In this document: piece after piece, positions 1-6,921 of the stretch | How the letters are laid out: the number at the start of each line of letters is the position of its first letter | Numbering within the stretch: position 1 is the stretch's first letter | Virus record (IMG/VR): IMGVR_UViG_3300033143_002040 | Coordinates: 99,712-126,561 of that record | Reading direction: 5' to 3' (one strand) | Length of the DNA stretch: 26,850 bases | Source of the DNA: a virus | Program-made: the position numbers and the translations under genes | Notes under the pieces: generated by a model | Database searches by the model: none | Told to the model about the DNA's origin: nothing | Seen by the model: only the letters and a program-made list of their open reading frames with translations

Positions 1-89
1 GTAAGTGTACTGTTGAGTACGCTATACTCGTTGAACGTGTATACATGCTCTTTGCCGAACTTACTGTATATTCTGATTAAACAACTCAT
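1..89 (-). CDS. Partial small hypothetical protein, cut by window edge
   Basis: An ATG at 87-89 opens a reading frame that stays open for 29 codons to the first base of the window, so only the N-terminus is present. It begins MSCLIRIYSKFGKEHVYTF. There is no good Shine-Dalgarno sequence before the ATG, and unlike its neighbours it does not overlap the preceding gene. An in-frame stop lies just upstream, so this ATG is the only likely start. No family is recognised. It may be the next accessory gene of the minus-strand operon or a chance frame. Confidence 0.3.
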   Translation of the reverse strand, partial: MSCLIRIYSKFGKEHVYTFNEYSVLNSTL

Positions 90-272
90 AACTATTAATC
101 TAGGTTAGGACTAAAGTGGAAACACACTGGACAGCGTTAAGCTGGACTGGTGTTTACTCTTTTGTTCTAAACTCTATAGTTTCTCCTCCTGTTAAAATTC
201 GTCGTTCTTACTCGCTTTTACTCGTACTTAATCTGGTTGTGCTTTGATCGTCATTTGCTCTCAATATTGTTA
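90..272. other. Non-coding gap with an orphan ribosome-binding sequence
   Basis: All three minus-strand frames contain stops here, and no plus-strand gene is evident. This is unusual in an operon whose genes otherwise overlap. The minus strand carries a perfect AGGAGGAG (bases 183-190) with no ATG, GTG or TTG at a usable distance after it. A short imperfect inverted repeat (cagc-gttaa-gctg) lies around 132-145. The gap may be the remnant of a decayed small gene or a regulatory leader. I see no tRNA and no clear terminator. Confidence 0.45.
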
Positions 273-602
273 TTACCTACCTAATTGCTGTATGAACTTT
301 TCAAGTGGCATTACTGTGAATCGTGCCTTCAGTGGCATTGTGTAATGCCCTATGCTAGAGAAATTGTACTGCCACTTCAGTTCTCTAGCTATTTCTGTTA
401 TCTTATCTACTGCTGGTTGTAACTCATCTAGTTGTCTGACTTCAATTTCAAACTTAAGTCCACCATCATGTAGAGTCATTAGTTCATTATTAACTCCTAT
501 GTCATAGCTATCTTCAGGAAGAGCATCATATATAGCTTGGATAAACTCTTTCTGTTCATCTGTGTATGGCATGAAGCTCTCTGTTATCTCGTTTGCTTTC
601 AT
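273..602 (-). CDS. Small late accessory protein with EIT leader and F-x-x-x-L tail
   Basis: A 109-aa acidic protein of unknown function. It starts MKANEIT, a variant of the M-K-L-x-E-I(T) leader of its neighbours, and ends PLEKFIQQLGR, which resembles the C-terminal tails of the plus-strand family (for example KELFKARLGG). It is therefore the one protein here with a version of the shared peptide at both ends. The middle has a predicted helix rich in Glu and Asp and a later beta-like segment. Its ATG overlaps the stop of the upstream gene (ATGA at 599-602), which supports the start. It is the last complete gene of the operon that begins with gp25, so it should be expressed late. No domain is recognised. 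Confidence 0.8.
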   Translation of the reverse strand: MKANEITESFMPYTDEQKEFIQAIYDALPEDSYDIGVNNELMTLHDGGLKFEIEVRQLDELQPAVDKITEIARELKWQYNFSSIGHYTMPLKARFTVMPLEKFIQQLGR

Positions 603-946
603 CCTATCACTACTTCAGCGACTAGGTAATCGTCGTTACTTGATTGCCAACCCATGTATAATACATAATTCCTATTCTCACTAAACTTACTCTCTACTGC
701 GTCCTTTACTTCTGCTATGTTTGTTACTACTTTACTTGTCTTCAAGTCATATGTAACTATGCTCTCTGATTCAGTATACATAGAAAGACTTACTACTCTT
801 GCTTTAGGATTATAACTTGAGCGTACTTTCCATTCAAGCGGCTTTAGTAGTCTGCGTAGTTCTTTTATCTTCTGCTTAACTTTCTGCTTCCCAGGATCTT
901 TAAGTCCTTGTATAAACTCCTTCTTTGTTATCTCTGTTAACTTCAT
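599..946 (-). CDS. Small late accessory protein with MKLTEIT leader
   Basis: A 115-aa protein of unknown function. The N-terminus reads MKLTEITKKEFIQGLKDPG, the fullest copy of the shared leader: M-K-L-x-E-I-T followed by K-K-x-F-I-x-x-L-K-D-P. A very basic helix (KQKVKQKIKELRRLLK, about residues 19-35) follows, then an alternating beta-like part to the C-terminus. Gene 1418-1732 begins almost the same way and then diverges, so the leader is shared while the bodies differ. Start and stop both overlap neighbours by ATGA, which indicates translational coupling. The basic helix could contact nucleic acid, but that is a guess. Confidence 0.82.
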   Translation of the reverse strand: MKLTEITKKEFIQGLKDPGKQKVKQKIKELRRLLKPLEWKVRSSYNPKARVVSLSMYTESESIVTYDLKTSKVVTNIAEVKDAVESKFSENRNYVLYMGWQSSNDDYLVAEVVIG

Positions 947-1281
947 ACATGTCCTGGATCAATCATATTAACTCTGTCAACCCAGGGCTTTGCTCTTGCT
1001 TTCTGTTCTTCATCGTCGCTACGCCAGTGTCGCTTCAAGCGATCTGTGAATAGAAACTCGCGAGGTAACTCACGAAATATCCATGTTCCCCATGTAGCGT
1101 TGAAGCCTACGTCAGCTATAATAGCAATTGCAGACCACAAGTACATAGGTATTATAGTGAACCAACTTAGTTCATCTTTATGTGCTTTCAATCTTTGAAC
1201 TGTAGGATATGCTAAGAAGATGCCGCCTAAGATCAACCACGAAGTTAATGCTACTGATAAGATAGTTAGTATAATATTCAT
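943..1281 (-). CDS. Two-segment membrane protein, function unknown
   Basis: A 112-aa integral membrane protein. Two hydrophobic segments are visible, about residues 2-25 and 40-60, followed by the stretch FRELPREFLFTDRLKRH. As I recall, small phage membrane proteins with an F-x-E-x-P-R-E-x-L-F-T-x-R-L-x-R-H ending occur in many phages of Proteobacteria, but I know of no assigned function. The C-terminal 30 residues are charged and probably cytoplasmic. It lacks the MKLxEI leader of the surrounding genes. ATGA overlaps on both sides support start and stop. A holin role cannot be excluded but nothing specific supports it. Confidence 0.82.
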   Translation of the reverse strand: MNIILTILSVALTSWLILGGIFLAYPTVQRLKAHKDELSWFTIIPMYLWSAIAIIADVGFNATWGTWIFRELPREFLFTDRLKRHWRSDDEEQKARAKPWVDRVNMIDPGHV

Positions 1282-1421
1282 GTGCTACACTCGCCTCTGC
1301 ATTTTATCTTGCCACAACGACAACTCTTATCTGGCTTAGGTGCGCAATCTCCTTTGCAACTTATCTTGCCGCATCGACAGCTAGATGATTTACGTTCTTG
1401 TTTAATCTCTGATAGTTTCAT
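1278..1421 (-). CDS. 47-aa Cys-rich protein with two CxC-GKI-C repeats
   Basis: A very short gene, held in place by ATGA overlaps at both ends (1418-1421 and 1278-1281). The protein starts MKLSEIKQERK, again the M-K-L-x-E-I leader. It then carries two near-identical 13-residue repeats, SCRCGKISCKGDC and SCRCGKIKCRGEC, separated by APKPDK. Each repeat has four cysteines, so the mature part has eight, enough to bind two zinc ions or form a small metal cluster. Unlike its acidic neighbours the protein is basic. I do not recognise the family. The leader plus internal duplication suggests a small metal-binding module that duplicated after joining the leader. Confidence 0.78.
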   Translation of the reverse strand: MKLSEIKQERKSSSCRCGKISCKGDCAPKPDKSCRCGKIKCRGECST

Positions 1422-1732
1422 GTCTTCCTCACTACGTAAACAGCGAATTCTTCTTCTACGTCACCCCTAAATGCTTTGAAAGCCCAATGCTGTGAACTCT
1501 TAATTATTCCCTTTATGTTCCCAATCAGATTACCTTCTTGGGTCTCAATATCCATTCTTGGAGGAATGCCTATAATAGTCGCAAGCTCTTTGTCTGCGTT
1601 GTATGCGTTAAAGCTGTATCCTCGACTTGCTGATTGAATCAATCTATCAACAATATCCTGTAATTCTGTTGCTGCTGGGTCTTTAAGATTGCCAACAAAC
1701 TTATCCTTATCTGTTATTTCATTAACTCTCAT
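1418..1732 (-). CDS. Small late accessory protein with MRVNEIT leader
   Basis: A 104-aa protein of unknown function. It begins MRVNEITDKDKFVGNLKDP, which matches the leader of gene 599-946 almost position by position (E-I-T, then K-x-F-(I/V)-x-x-L-K-D-P), after which the sequences diverge. An amphipathic helix follows (about residues 20-35), then a mixed alpha/beta body with no recognisable motif. The stop overlaps the start of the Cys-rich gene and the start overlaps the stop of the gene upstream, so translation is coupled. It belongs to the gp25/gp6 late operon. No catalytic residues can be proposed. Confidence 0.8.
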   Translation of the reverse strand: MRVNEITDKDKFVGNLKDPAATELQDIVDRLIQSASRGYSFNAYNADKELATIIGIPPRMDIETQEGNLIGNIKGIIKSSQHWAFKAFRGDVEEEFAVYVVRKT

Positions 1733-2079
1733 AGTAAACTCTTATTCCACGGGCCTAAGTTGCCTTCTCTTGCTGCTTTAATCATAGCTTCAACTACTGT
1801 ATATTCTATGATATTCTCTGCGTTCATTACATCTCTGTACTTTACTGCATCCATCACTAGTGGATCTTCTTTGCTACGTGAACTGTCTATTGCTTTGCCT
1901 TCTAGTTCTAGCCAGCCATGTGCAAACGTTCTACCCTCTATGTTTGTAACAGTTGCGTGTACTAATGTATATTTGTCTTGTACTTCTTCTGATTCACCTT
2001 TGATAAGATCCATCATCAATCGCCACGAATTGTCGAAACAATGTAGTAGTTCTCTTTGTTGTATCTCATTTAATTTCAT
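1729..2079 (-). CDS. Small late protein with MKLNEI leader and HGW-LE core
   Basis: The ATG at 2077-2079 overlaps the upstream stop as TAATG and gives a 116-aa product starting MKLNEIQQRELLHCF. A slightly longer reading from 2088 is possible but breaks the overlap pattern. The core contains HATVTNIEGRTFAHGWLELE followed by a conserved-looking I-D-S, and later EYTVVEAMIKA and a GPW near the end. This layout (His, then H-G/A-W-x-E, then I-D, then Y-T-x-x-E-A and G-P-W) recalls a family of small phage and bacterial proteins with a HAWVE motif. I cannot name a tested function, and a papain- or transglutaminase-like fold is only a guess. Confidence 0.78.
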   Translation of the reverse strand: MKLNEIQQRELLHCFDNSWRLMMDLIKGESEEVQDKYTLVHATVTNIEGRTFAHGWLELEGKAIDSSRSKEDPLVMDAVKYRDVMNAENIIEYTVVEAMIKAAREGNLGPWNKSLL

Positions 2080-2399
2080 TAAACCCAAAAATGATGTATG
2101 TCATTCTCTAGATCATGTATCCAAAGATTGCCAGACATCGTATCCCTTTCTAATTTTATATTCTCTCTATTTGACATTCGCAATAACTTACTGCTAATCT
2201 CGTTAGGCCAAATTAACTTCTTAAATACTTCTAATTCTACTGGCTCTGCATTCTCAACTGCGTATGCAAACTCTGTAGCATCATCATATCCCATTTCAGC
2301 TAATGCCTCATCTGAACGACAGTCACCTGCATAAACAAGCCCAGCCTTCGATGACCATTCAGTTTTTGCCCAGTTGTTGTCTATCTCATCTAACTTCAT
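2079..2399 (-). CDS. Small late accessory protein with MKLDEI leader
   Basis: The start is set at the ATG at 2397-2399 because AGAGGAGGAAACAG stands directly before it, an excellent Shine-Dalgarno sequence. It then begins MKLDEID, matching the family leader. An in-frame upstream ATG at 2441 would add 14 residues inside the previous gene and hide the leader. The 106-aa product is acidic. It has a Y-A-V-E-N-A-E-P-V-E-L-E-V-F segment and ends HHFWV. It overlaps the previous gene by 14 bases and the next by one. No family is recognised. Confidence 0.78.
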   Translation of the reverse strand: MKLDEIDNNWAKTEWSSKAGLVYAGDCRSDEALAEMGYDDATEFAYAVENAEPVELEVFKKLIWPNEISSKLLRMSNRENIKLERDTMSGNLWIHDLENDIHHFWV

Positions 2400-2832
2400 C
2401 TGTTTCCTCCTCTGTGTAACCAAATCCGCCACAATCATCACAAACCGTTATTGTTTCTTTATCGGGCCACCTTGTAAACGACGGATAATACTCTAGTTGT
2501 CCCTTGCCGACACATGCTTCACAAAAAATACTGTTATCATTGCGTTCTTTGACTAACTGCCTGCTTATATTATTCACGCATTCTTCATTATCCCACAGCA
2601 TATTAATCTTCAATTCATAGTGGGTTCTAATGTCTGATGGCGGTATAATGCTATCACATATGTATTCCCAATAGTTCGTAGGAGTTGTCTCAAAATATAC
2701 TTCAAAGATATAATCTCCACCGAAGTGTAAAGCATCTTCAAGATGTCTAGCAAAGAATGTTCCAACAGTAAAACCGTCTTTCATAATCTTTGCTGCATTC
2801 TCAGCGTTAGTTCCGTGAAACATTATTTTCAT
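2386..2832 (-). CDS. Probable ADP-ribosyltransferase-like domain fused to half a DnaJ-type zinc finger
   Basis: A 148-aa protein. Residues 1-95 have the look of an ART/PARP-fold domain: FHGTNAENAAKIMKDGF at the start (the H-G-T motif that binds NAD in the H-Y-E group), then FFARHLEDALHFGGDYIFEV (aromatic and Ala-rich second motif), then I-I-P-P-S-D-I. A catalytic Glu cannot be placed with certainty. The C-terminus has CEACVGKG and CDDCGGFG, two CxxCxGxG modules as in DnaJ, which has four. T4-like phages use ADP-ribosyltransferases (Alt, ModA, ModB) to modify host RNA polymerase and other proteins. This one is much smaller than those and its target is unknown. It lacks the MKLxEI leader. The start overlaps the upstream stop as TAATG. 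Confidence 0.55.
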   Translation of the reverse strand: MKIMFHGTNAENAAKIMKDGFTVGTFFARHLEDALHFGGDYIFEVYFETTPTNYWEYICDSIIPPSDIRTHYELKINMLWDNEECVNNISRQLVKERNDNSIFCEACVGKGQLEYYPSFTRWPDKETITVCDDCGGFGYTEEETDEVR

Positions 2833-3083
2833 TACGGTCCTTCTGCGTATACAGTTGTTTGCGTAGCATCCATGACTCGCCAGTACTTAACAGCCGTCCA
2901 GCGACTAAACAAGTCTTTTGCTGCTTCAACTGCAATTGGAACTGTGTCATACTTAATTGCGTTAGTGTTCCAGCTATCTTCTGGATCGCCGTGTGTATTG
3001 ACATATACTTTGTATATTCCTGTCTGCTGCCGAACGCCTGTTGCATTACCCCTGCGCGCTTCTTCTATTTCTTCTAGTCTCAT
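2832..3083 (-). CDS. Small late accessory protein with MRLEEI leader
   Basis: An 83-aa protein of unknown function. After MRLEEIEEARRG it has a strand (YKVYVN), then IAVEAAKDLFSRW (a helix with an E-A pair), then KYWRVMDA. This strand, helix with E-A, strand order resembles the core of the plus-strand MKYxI family (for example 9331-9552), so it may be a relative with the leader at the other end. Its ATG would overlap the original stop of gp6 (TGA at 3080-3082), but the 86-bp duplication has moved the present gp6 stop to 3184. It is now about 100 bases from gp6, so translational coupling is probably lost or weakened. Confidence 0.75.
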   Translation of the reverse strand: MRLEEIEEARRGNATGVRQQTGIYKVYVNTHGDPEDSWNTNAIKYDTVPIAVEAAKDLFSRWTAVKYWRVMDATQTTVYAEGP

Positions 3084-3183
3084 GTTGATGCTCCTATGCG
3101 TAGGTTCGTGTCAGTAAGATTTCTTACGATTACTACATCGCCTACTGTTGCTGTACTTAAGAATAACTCATCAGGTTCTCCTT
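3080..3183 (-). other. Displaced original 3' end of gp6
   Basis: Without the duplication, the gp6 frame would run through V-V-I-V-R into NLTDTNLRIGAST and stop at a TGA (3080-3082) that overlaps the ATG of the next gene as ATGA, exactly the junction style used everywhere else in this operon. In the present sequence the shifted frame stops at 3184 and this stretch is untranslated. It is the clearest sign that the unduplicated state is ancestral. Confidence 0.75.
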
Positions 3184-3294
3184 TTACTTGGAAGAGGTTA
3201 CCGAATACCTTACGATTACTACATCGCCTACTGTTGCTGTACTTAAGAATAACTCATCAGGTTCTCCTTTTACTTGGAAGAGGTTACCGAATAC
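3123..3294. repeat. Exact 86-bp tandem direct repeat, two copies
   Basis: Bases 3123-3208 and 3209-3294 are identical over all 86 positions that I compared. The flanks differ immediately, apart from one base after copy 2. Eighty-six is not a multiple of three, so the duplication changes the frame of the overlapping gp6 3' end. It may be a real slipped or recombined duplication, or an assembly error. Confidence 0.92.
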
Positions 3295-6200
3295 CGAATC
3301 TGATTTCTGTGGTACAATGACCACTGAAGCTACTGTTTTAGCTAGCGTTTGATGAATGAACGTCGATAATTCCGTATAAAAAAAGCTCTCTCCAAAATCC
3401 CAATTTGAGATGTCAAAGTAATCATCAATAGCTGAGATAACTTGTGACTTCACTTCGTTGTCTGTTACTGTTGAGCCGTCTACCTTAACTACTTTAAACT
3501 TGGCTTGCAATTCATCCTCTGAACCAGTGCCAAACAATAGCTTGAACTTACCTGGTTTATAGATGATTTGATCTGACATCATCTTGAATTCTTCTAACTC
3601 AGCGAACTGAATACGTAGATCCTCTGTTGTAGGCTCAGTTGGAAATGGCGCAGTTATATCGTTCGATGCCTTCCATGTAATCACTTCACCATAGTATGTA
3701 TTTGTCAATAGCATTACGTCAATGACGTTAGATATGCTAGGATCAATACGATTGCTACGAGGTGCGTAATGCTTCCATTTGAAGTACAACGGATTCTCTT
3801 GTGTTGGATCTGTTATTACATCTAACTCAAAGCTTCTGCCTAACTTAGCATCGTGATTTGTTGTTACTACAATCTCTCCTGTTAGCGTTGTTAGTTGATT
3901 AAACACATAGAATGTCTCTACTGATGCGTTAGCGTCATAGAAAACCATTCCGTTAAATGCTAGGATAGACTCTGCTGCATCAGGAGAGCCTGTGCCTGCT
4001 GGATTAACGATAGCATCGTGTATAGTTCCTGTGCCTAATGCTGACGGATCAAGTGTCGTAACCATAAGATCAACAATCGTTGTTGCTCTATTAGGATCTG
4101 GACTTGAAATCGCTGACATTACGTAGTCTAAGCCAACCTTGCTTACTACTAATGGGCCAGTGTTAAGTTGATACTCACCATGTTCCCAAAGTCTAAAGTA
4201 CTCGTAGTTATCAAAGTCAGTAAATCTCTCAAAGTATACTGTATCAGGTGAGCCGCCGTTGTCTAGAAATATATCAATCTCTAGTGGCTCATCAGGCACG
4301 CCGTCGTTGTTAGTATCTGGTGAACGTACTTCTACTTTACGAGGATCATTGTAACCGTCTTCGTACATCACTAAACTGATAAGCTCTAGGTTCACTGGAT
4401 CTACTAGTGCTGCTCCTGAACCAATGCTCGGAGGATTAGTTAATGAGTTTGTAGGCAGAATCTCAACACTATCTTGTAGTGCTAGTCCTGTTGATACATC
4501 AATCGTTGTTCTACTTGGGTCTAAGAAGAACTGTGCATCTTCCTTAGACTCGAATATATATCGCTTACCACGAGCCGTGAATGTCCATACTGAATCTACT
4601 GCATCGAATGAACAGAATACTAACCAACTTGCAACCTCTGTTATATCAGCTACAAACGTTTCATCTCCGCTAGGAGCAGAAGCGAAACCATTTGTTGTAT
4701 CAATTACATACCATGCGCCGGCCTTAAGATCACCTGAAACTGTTGCTGCTACGTCATATCCTATGCCAAAGTCTGCTGCATTTGTAATTGCAGTCTGAAT
4801 CAATGTAGACTCTGCTGCGCTAAATGCTGTTCTGAATGTTGGGATAAGATCAAGTGCGTATCTATCATCATTAACTAAATCAGTTAGCTCAATTGGGCCT
4901 GTAGCTGTTAGGTTAGTTGGAGTTGGAGCGACTCCGTCTAGAATGAGTGAGTTAACTACTCGCCATTCTAGAATTGTTGATGTTCCTACTGTTGAAGCAT
5001 TACCGAAGCGTATTTGTGCGCCTGTTCGAAAGAACGTATCTGCTGTAGAGATAGGCACAATGCTATCAACTGATGGGTTCAAATAACCTGTGTCATTGCT
5101 TGTGTTGATAGGTTGTGGTTGCCAGTACACATTACTCGGAGCGGCACCAAATTCTGTATTATCTGTGATATTAAACGCATTTGGATTCAGTGTCAAATAA
5201 CTAGTACGGTAATCACTGTAGTAGAAGTTTGCTAGTTCTTGATTATCAATAAAAGCATCTAGGTTTACGTTTGTAATAGTTGATGCGCCTAATGTTGAAT
5301 CTACTGTAGTACGATCTCCTTCATCATCCTCATACAATGCGCCATCATCACCAAATACTAAGGTATTCTGTGCTGTTCCCGTAGGATCATTGATGTCGAT
5401 GTATCGACTATGTCCTGCGTGTGTGCGATTCAAACTCTTGATCTTGTTAATCTCGTTGCCTCGTGTCAATGGGAATACGTTATAGTCTTCACCGTTGACC
5501 ATTCTGTTCTGAGTGTAGAACACTTGAGGAGCACGCTCTTTGATCTGCCTACTTGTTTCAGTTGGTGCGCCGTTAGCTACTGTAGATTCTAAGCTAAAGA
5601 GTAGTCGTGCGTTGTACTCTTGACTGTCTGCGCCAAAGTACGGAATGTTTATCTCAAAGTTCTGTACATCATCTGCTCGTAGTGTTAGATTCTTGTTAGC
5701 AGAGACACGCATCCATGTACGAAAGATGCCTACAGGAGTATTACCGAAGTTGCCATCAGCAAACTTCAGAGTAACCTGATCGTTCAATCGTGGTAGGACA
5801 TTAAAGATTGTACGTAGAGCATTGTTCAAACTGTTGAAAATAACATTTGTGCCTACTAAGCTAGGGACTTTTGTCCATTGCTCTAATACGTTACCGTCTT
5901 GATCTATTTCTTGTACATATACATCATCTTCGTTAATGTTGTTGATGTTAATGTCTAGTGTTCTATTACGTACAGGCAAATCGTAGCGATTATCCTGTCG
6001 TTCTAGTGTGCCCTGCTTGAACATCAAGAAGAATCCTGTGTTCTCTGAGCCTAAGCCCTCGCCATCATTGCGATAGATAACGTGAAAGTTATCTGCTGGG
6101 TTAGGTGGACGTTCGAAGAAGAACTCACCATCAGTGAAGTCAGGATTGACTACATCAAACGGTACTTGATCTCCTCGAATAGATATGTTAAGATTATACG

Positions 6201-6792
6201 CTACTTCAACGTTAGGTACGTTGTTGAGTCGATAGATGTCAGTAGGAATGTTGCCAATCGTGCCTGTCTTGAACGGACGGCCAAATGGGTTGTTACTATT
6301 GAACACAGCGTTAAGGATAGTTGTGAACTGCTCAAAACTATCAGGGTTATTTACATCATTCCAAAAGATAGTTGTATTGTTTAAGTCACGATCCAAACTA
6401 TCTGTGATTGGCTCATTGGTCTCTACTCCTGACAGCTTAAACAAACCTGATAGAGCTATGTTACGCTTAGGGGTATATGAGAGCATCCTAGCAAGTCGTA
6501 TAATACTATCTCTGCGTTCTGCTGTATCTAAAAAATTCTCTCGCGTGTTCAAATCTGCTCTAAAGTTGAGCGATGTACCGAGATATGACAGCAATTCTAT
6601 TGTTGCAATGAATTCACTTGACTGGATGTAATCGTTGAACGATTCAGGATAGTGGGCACGAACGTAGTCAATAAGACTTGCTCGTAGAGTATCGAAATCA
6701 TATGCGCGGAAGTCAACATCTGAAAACGACTTGTAAATTGTGGTCCAGTCTTCTGCTGTAAACAGATTACTTTGTCTTACTGATTGTGACAT
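3184..6792 (-). CDS. gp6: Baseplate wedge protein gp6, enlarged, C-terminus altered by duplication
   Basis: A structural subunit of the contractile-tail baseplate; in T4, gp6 forms the ring that joins the wedges. The N-terminus (FRAYDFDTLRASLIDYVR, YPESFNDYIQSSEFIAT, LLSYLGTSLNFRADLNTREN) is typical of T4-like gp6. At 1202 aa it is far longer than T4 gp6 (660 aa), with a large middle region that includes DTNNDGVPDEP, a calcium-loop-like Asp/Asn motif. The last seven residues (YSVTSSK) come from a frame shift caused by the 86-bp tandem repeat; the expected ending is 13 residues, NLTDTNLRIGAST. A GAGGAAGAAGGA ribosome-binding sequence precedes the ATG. It lies in the late operon started at 8012-8019. 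Confidence 0.92.
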   Translation of the reverse strand: MSQSVRQSNLFTAEDWTTIYKSFSDVDFRAYDFDTLRASLIDYVRAHYPESFNDYIQSSEFIATIELLSYLGTSLNFRADLNTRENFLDTAERRDSIIRLARMLSYTPKRNIALSGLFKLSGVETNEPITDSLDRDLNNTTIFWNDVNNPDSFEQFTTILNAVFNSNNPFGRPFKTGTIGNIPTDIYRLNNVPNVEVAYNLNISIRGDQVPFDVVNPDFTDGEFFFERPPNPADNFHVIYRNDGEGLGSENTGFFLMFKQGTLERQDNRYDLPVRNRTLDININNINEDDVYVQEIDQDGNVLEQWTKVPSLVGTNVIFNSLNNALRTIFNVLPRLNDQVTLKFADGNFGNTPVGIFRTWMRVSANKNLTLRADDVQNFEINIPYFGADSQEYNARLLFSLESTVANGAPTETSRQIKERAPQVFYTQNRMVNGEDYNVFPLTRGNEINKIKSLNRTHAGHSRYIDINDPTGTAQNTLVFGDDGALYEDDEGDRTTVDSTLGASTITNVNLDAFIDNQELANFYYSDYRTSYLTLNPNAFNITDNTEFGAAPSNVYWQPQPINTSNDTGYLNPSVDSIVPISTADTFFRTGAQIRFGNASTVGTSTILEWRVVNSLILDGVAPTPTNLTATGPIELTDLVNDDRYALDLIPTFRTAFSAAESTLIQTAITNAADFGIGYDVAATVSGDLKAGAWYVIDTTNGFASAPSGDETFVADITEVASWLVFCSFDAVDSVWTFTARGKRYIFESKEDAQFFLDPSRTTIDVSTGLALQDSVEILPTNSLTNPPSIGSGAALVDPVNLELISLVMYEDGYNDPRKVEVRSPDTNNDGVPDEPLEIDIFLDNGGSPDTVYFERFTDFDNYEYFRLWEHGEYQLNTGPLVVSKVGLDYVMSAISSPDPNRATTIVDLMVTTLDPSALGTGTIHDAIVNPAGTGSPDAAESILAFNGMVFYDANASVETFYVFNQLTTLTGEIVVTTNHDAKLGRSFELDVITDPTQENPLYFKWKHYAPRSNRIDPSISNVIDVMLLTNTYYGEVITWKASNDITAPFPTEPTTEDLRIQFAELEEFKMMSDQIIYKPGKFKLLFGTGSEDELQAKFKVVKVDGSTVTDNEVKSQVISAIDDYFDISNWDFGESFFYTELSTFIHQTLAKTVASVVIVPQKSDSVFGNLFQVKGEPDELFLSTATVGDVVIVRYSVTSSK

Positions 6793-6921
6793 TTATCCTT
6801 CTTCCTCTAATTGTTGTAGACGGCTAGTATATGTATACTCGCCTATCACATCACCTATAGCTTTAGCTTCTGCTAGTAGTTCTTTGACTGTTGCTATCTG
6901 TGCTTCTGTATATTCGCTCAT
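6793..6921 (-). CDS. 42-aa helical protein upstream of gp6
   Basis: A very short gene between 6918-7394 and gp6. Its ATG overlaps the upstream stop (ATGA at 6918-6921) and its TAA is immediately followed by the gp6 ATG. The product begins MSEYTEAQIATVKELLAEAK, is mostly helical and acidic, and ends LQQLEEEG. The last codons also form the strong ribosome-binding site of gp6, so the gene may partly serve to couple gp6 translation. No family is recognised. Confidence 0.72.
   Translation of the reverse strand: MSEYTEAQIATVKELLAEAKAIGDVIGEYTYTSRLQQLEEEG

Noticed and set aside
2098-3320. Plus-strand open frames over the small minus-strand genes
   Set aside because: The minus-strand genes form an unbroken chain of ATGA/TAATG overlaps with good starts. 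The plus frames have no such order.
4424-6631. Several plus-strand open frames of 60-131 codons inside gp6
   Set aside because: They lie opposite a well-supported structural gene, lack ribosome-binding sites and resemble no protein. They are shadows of gp6 coding bias.
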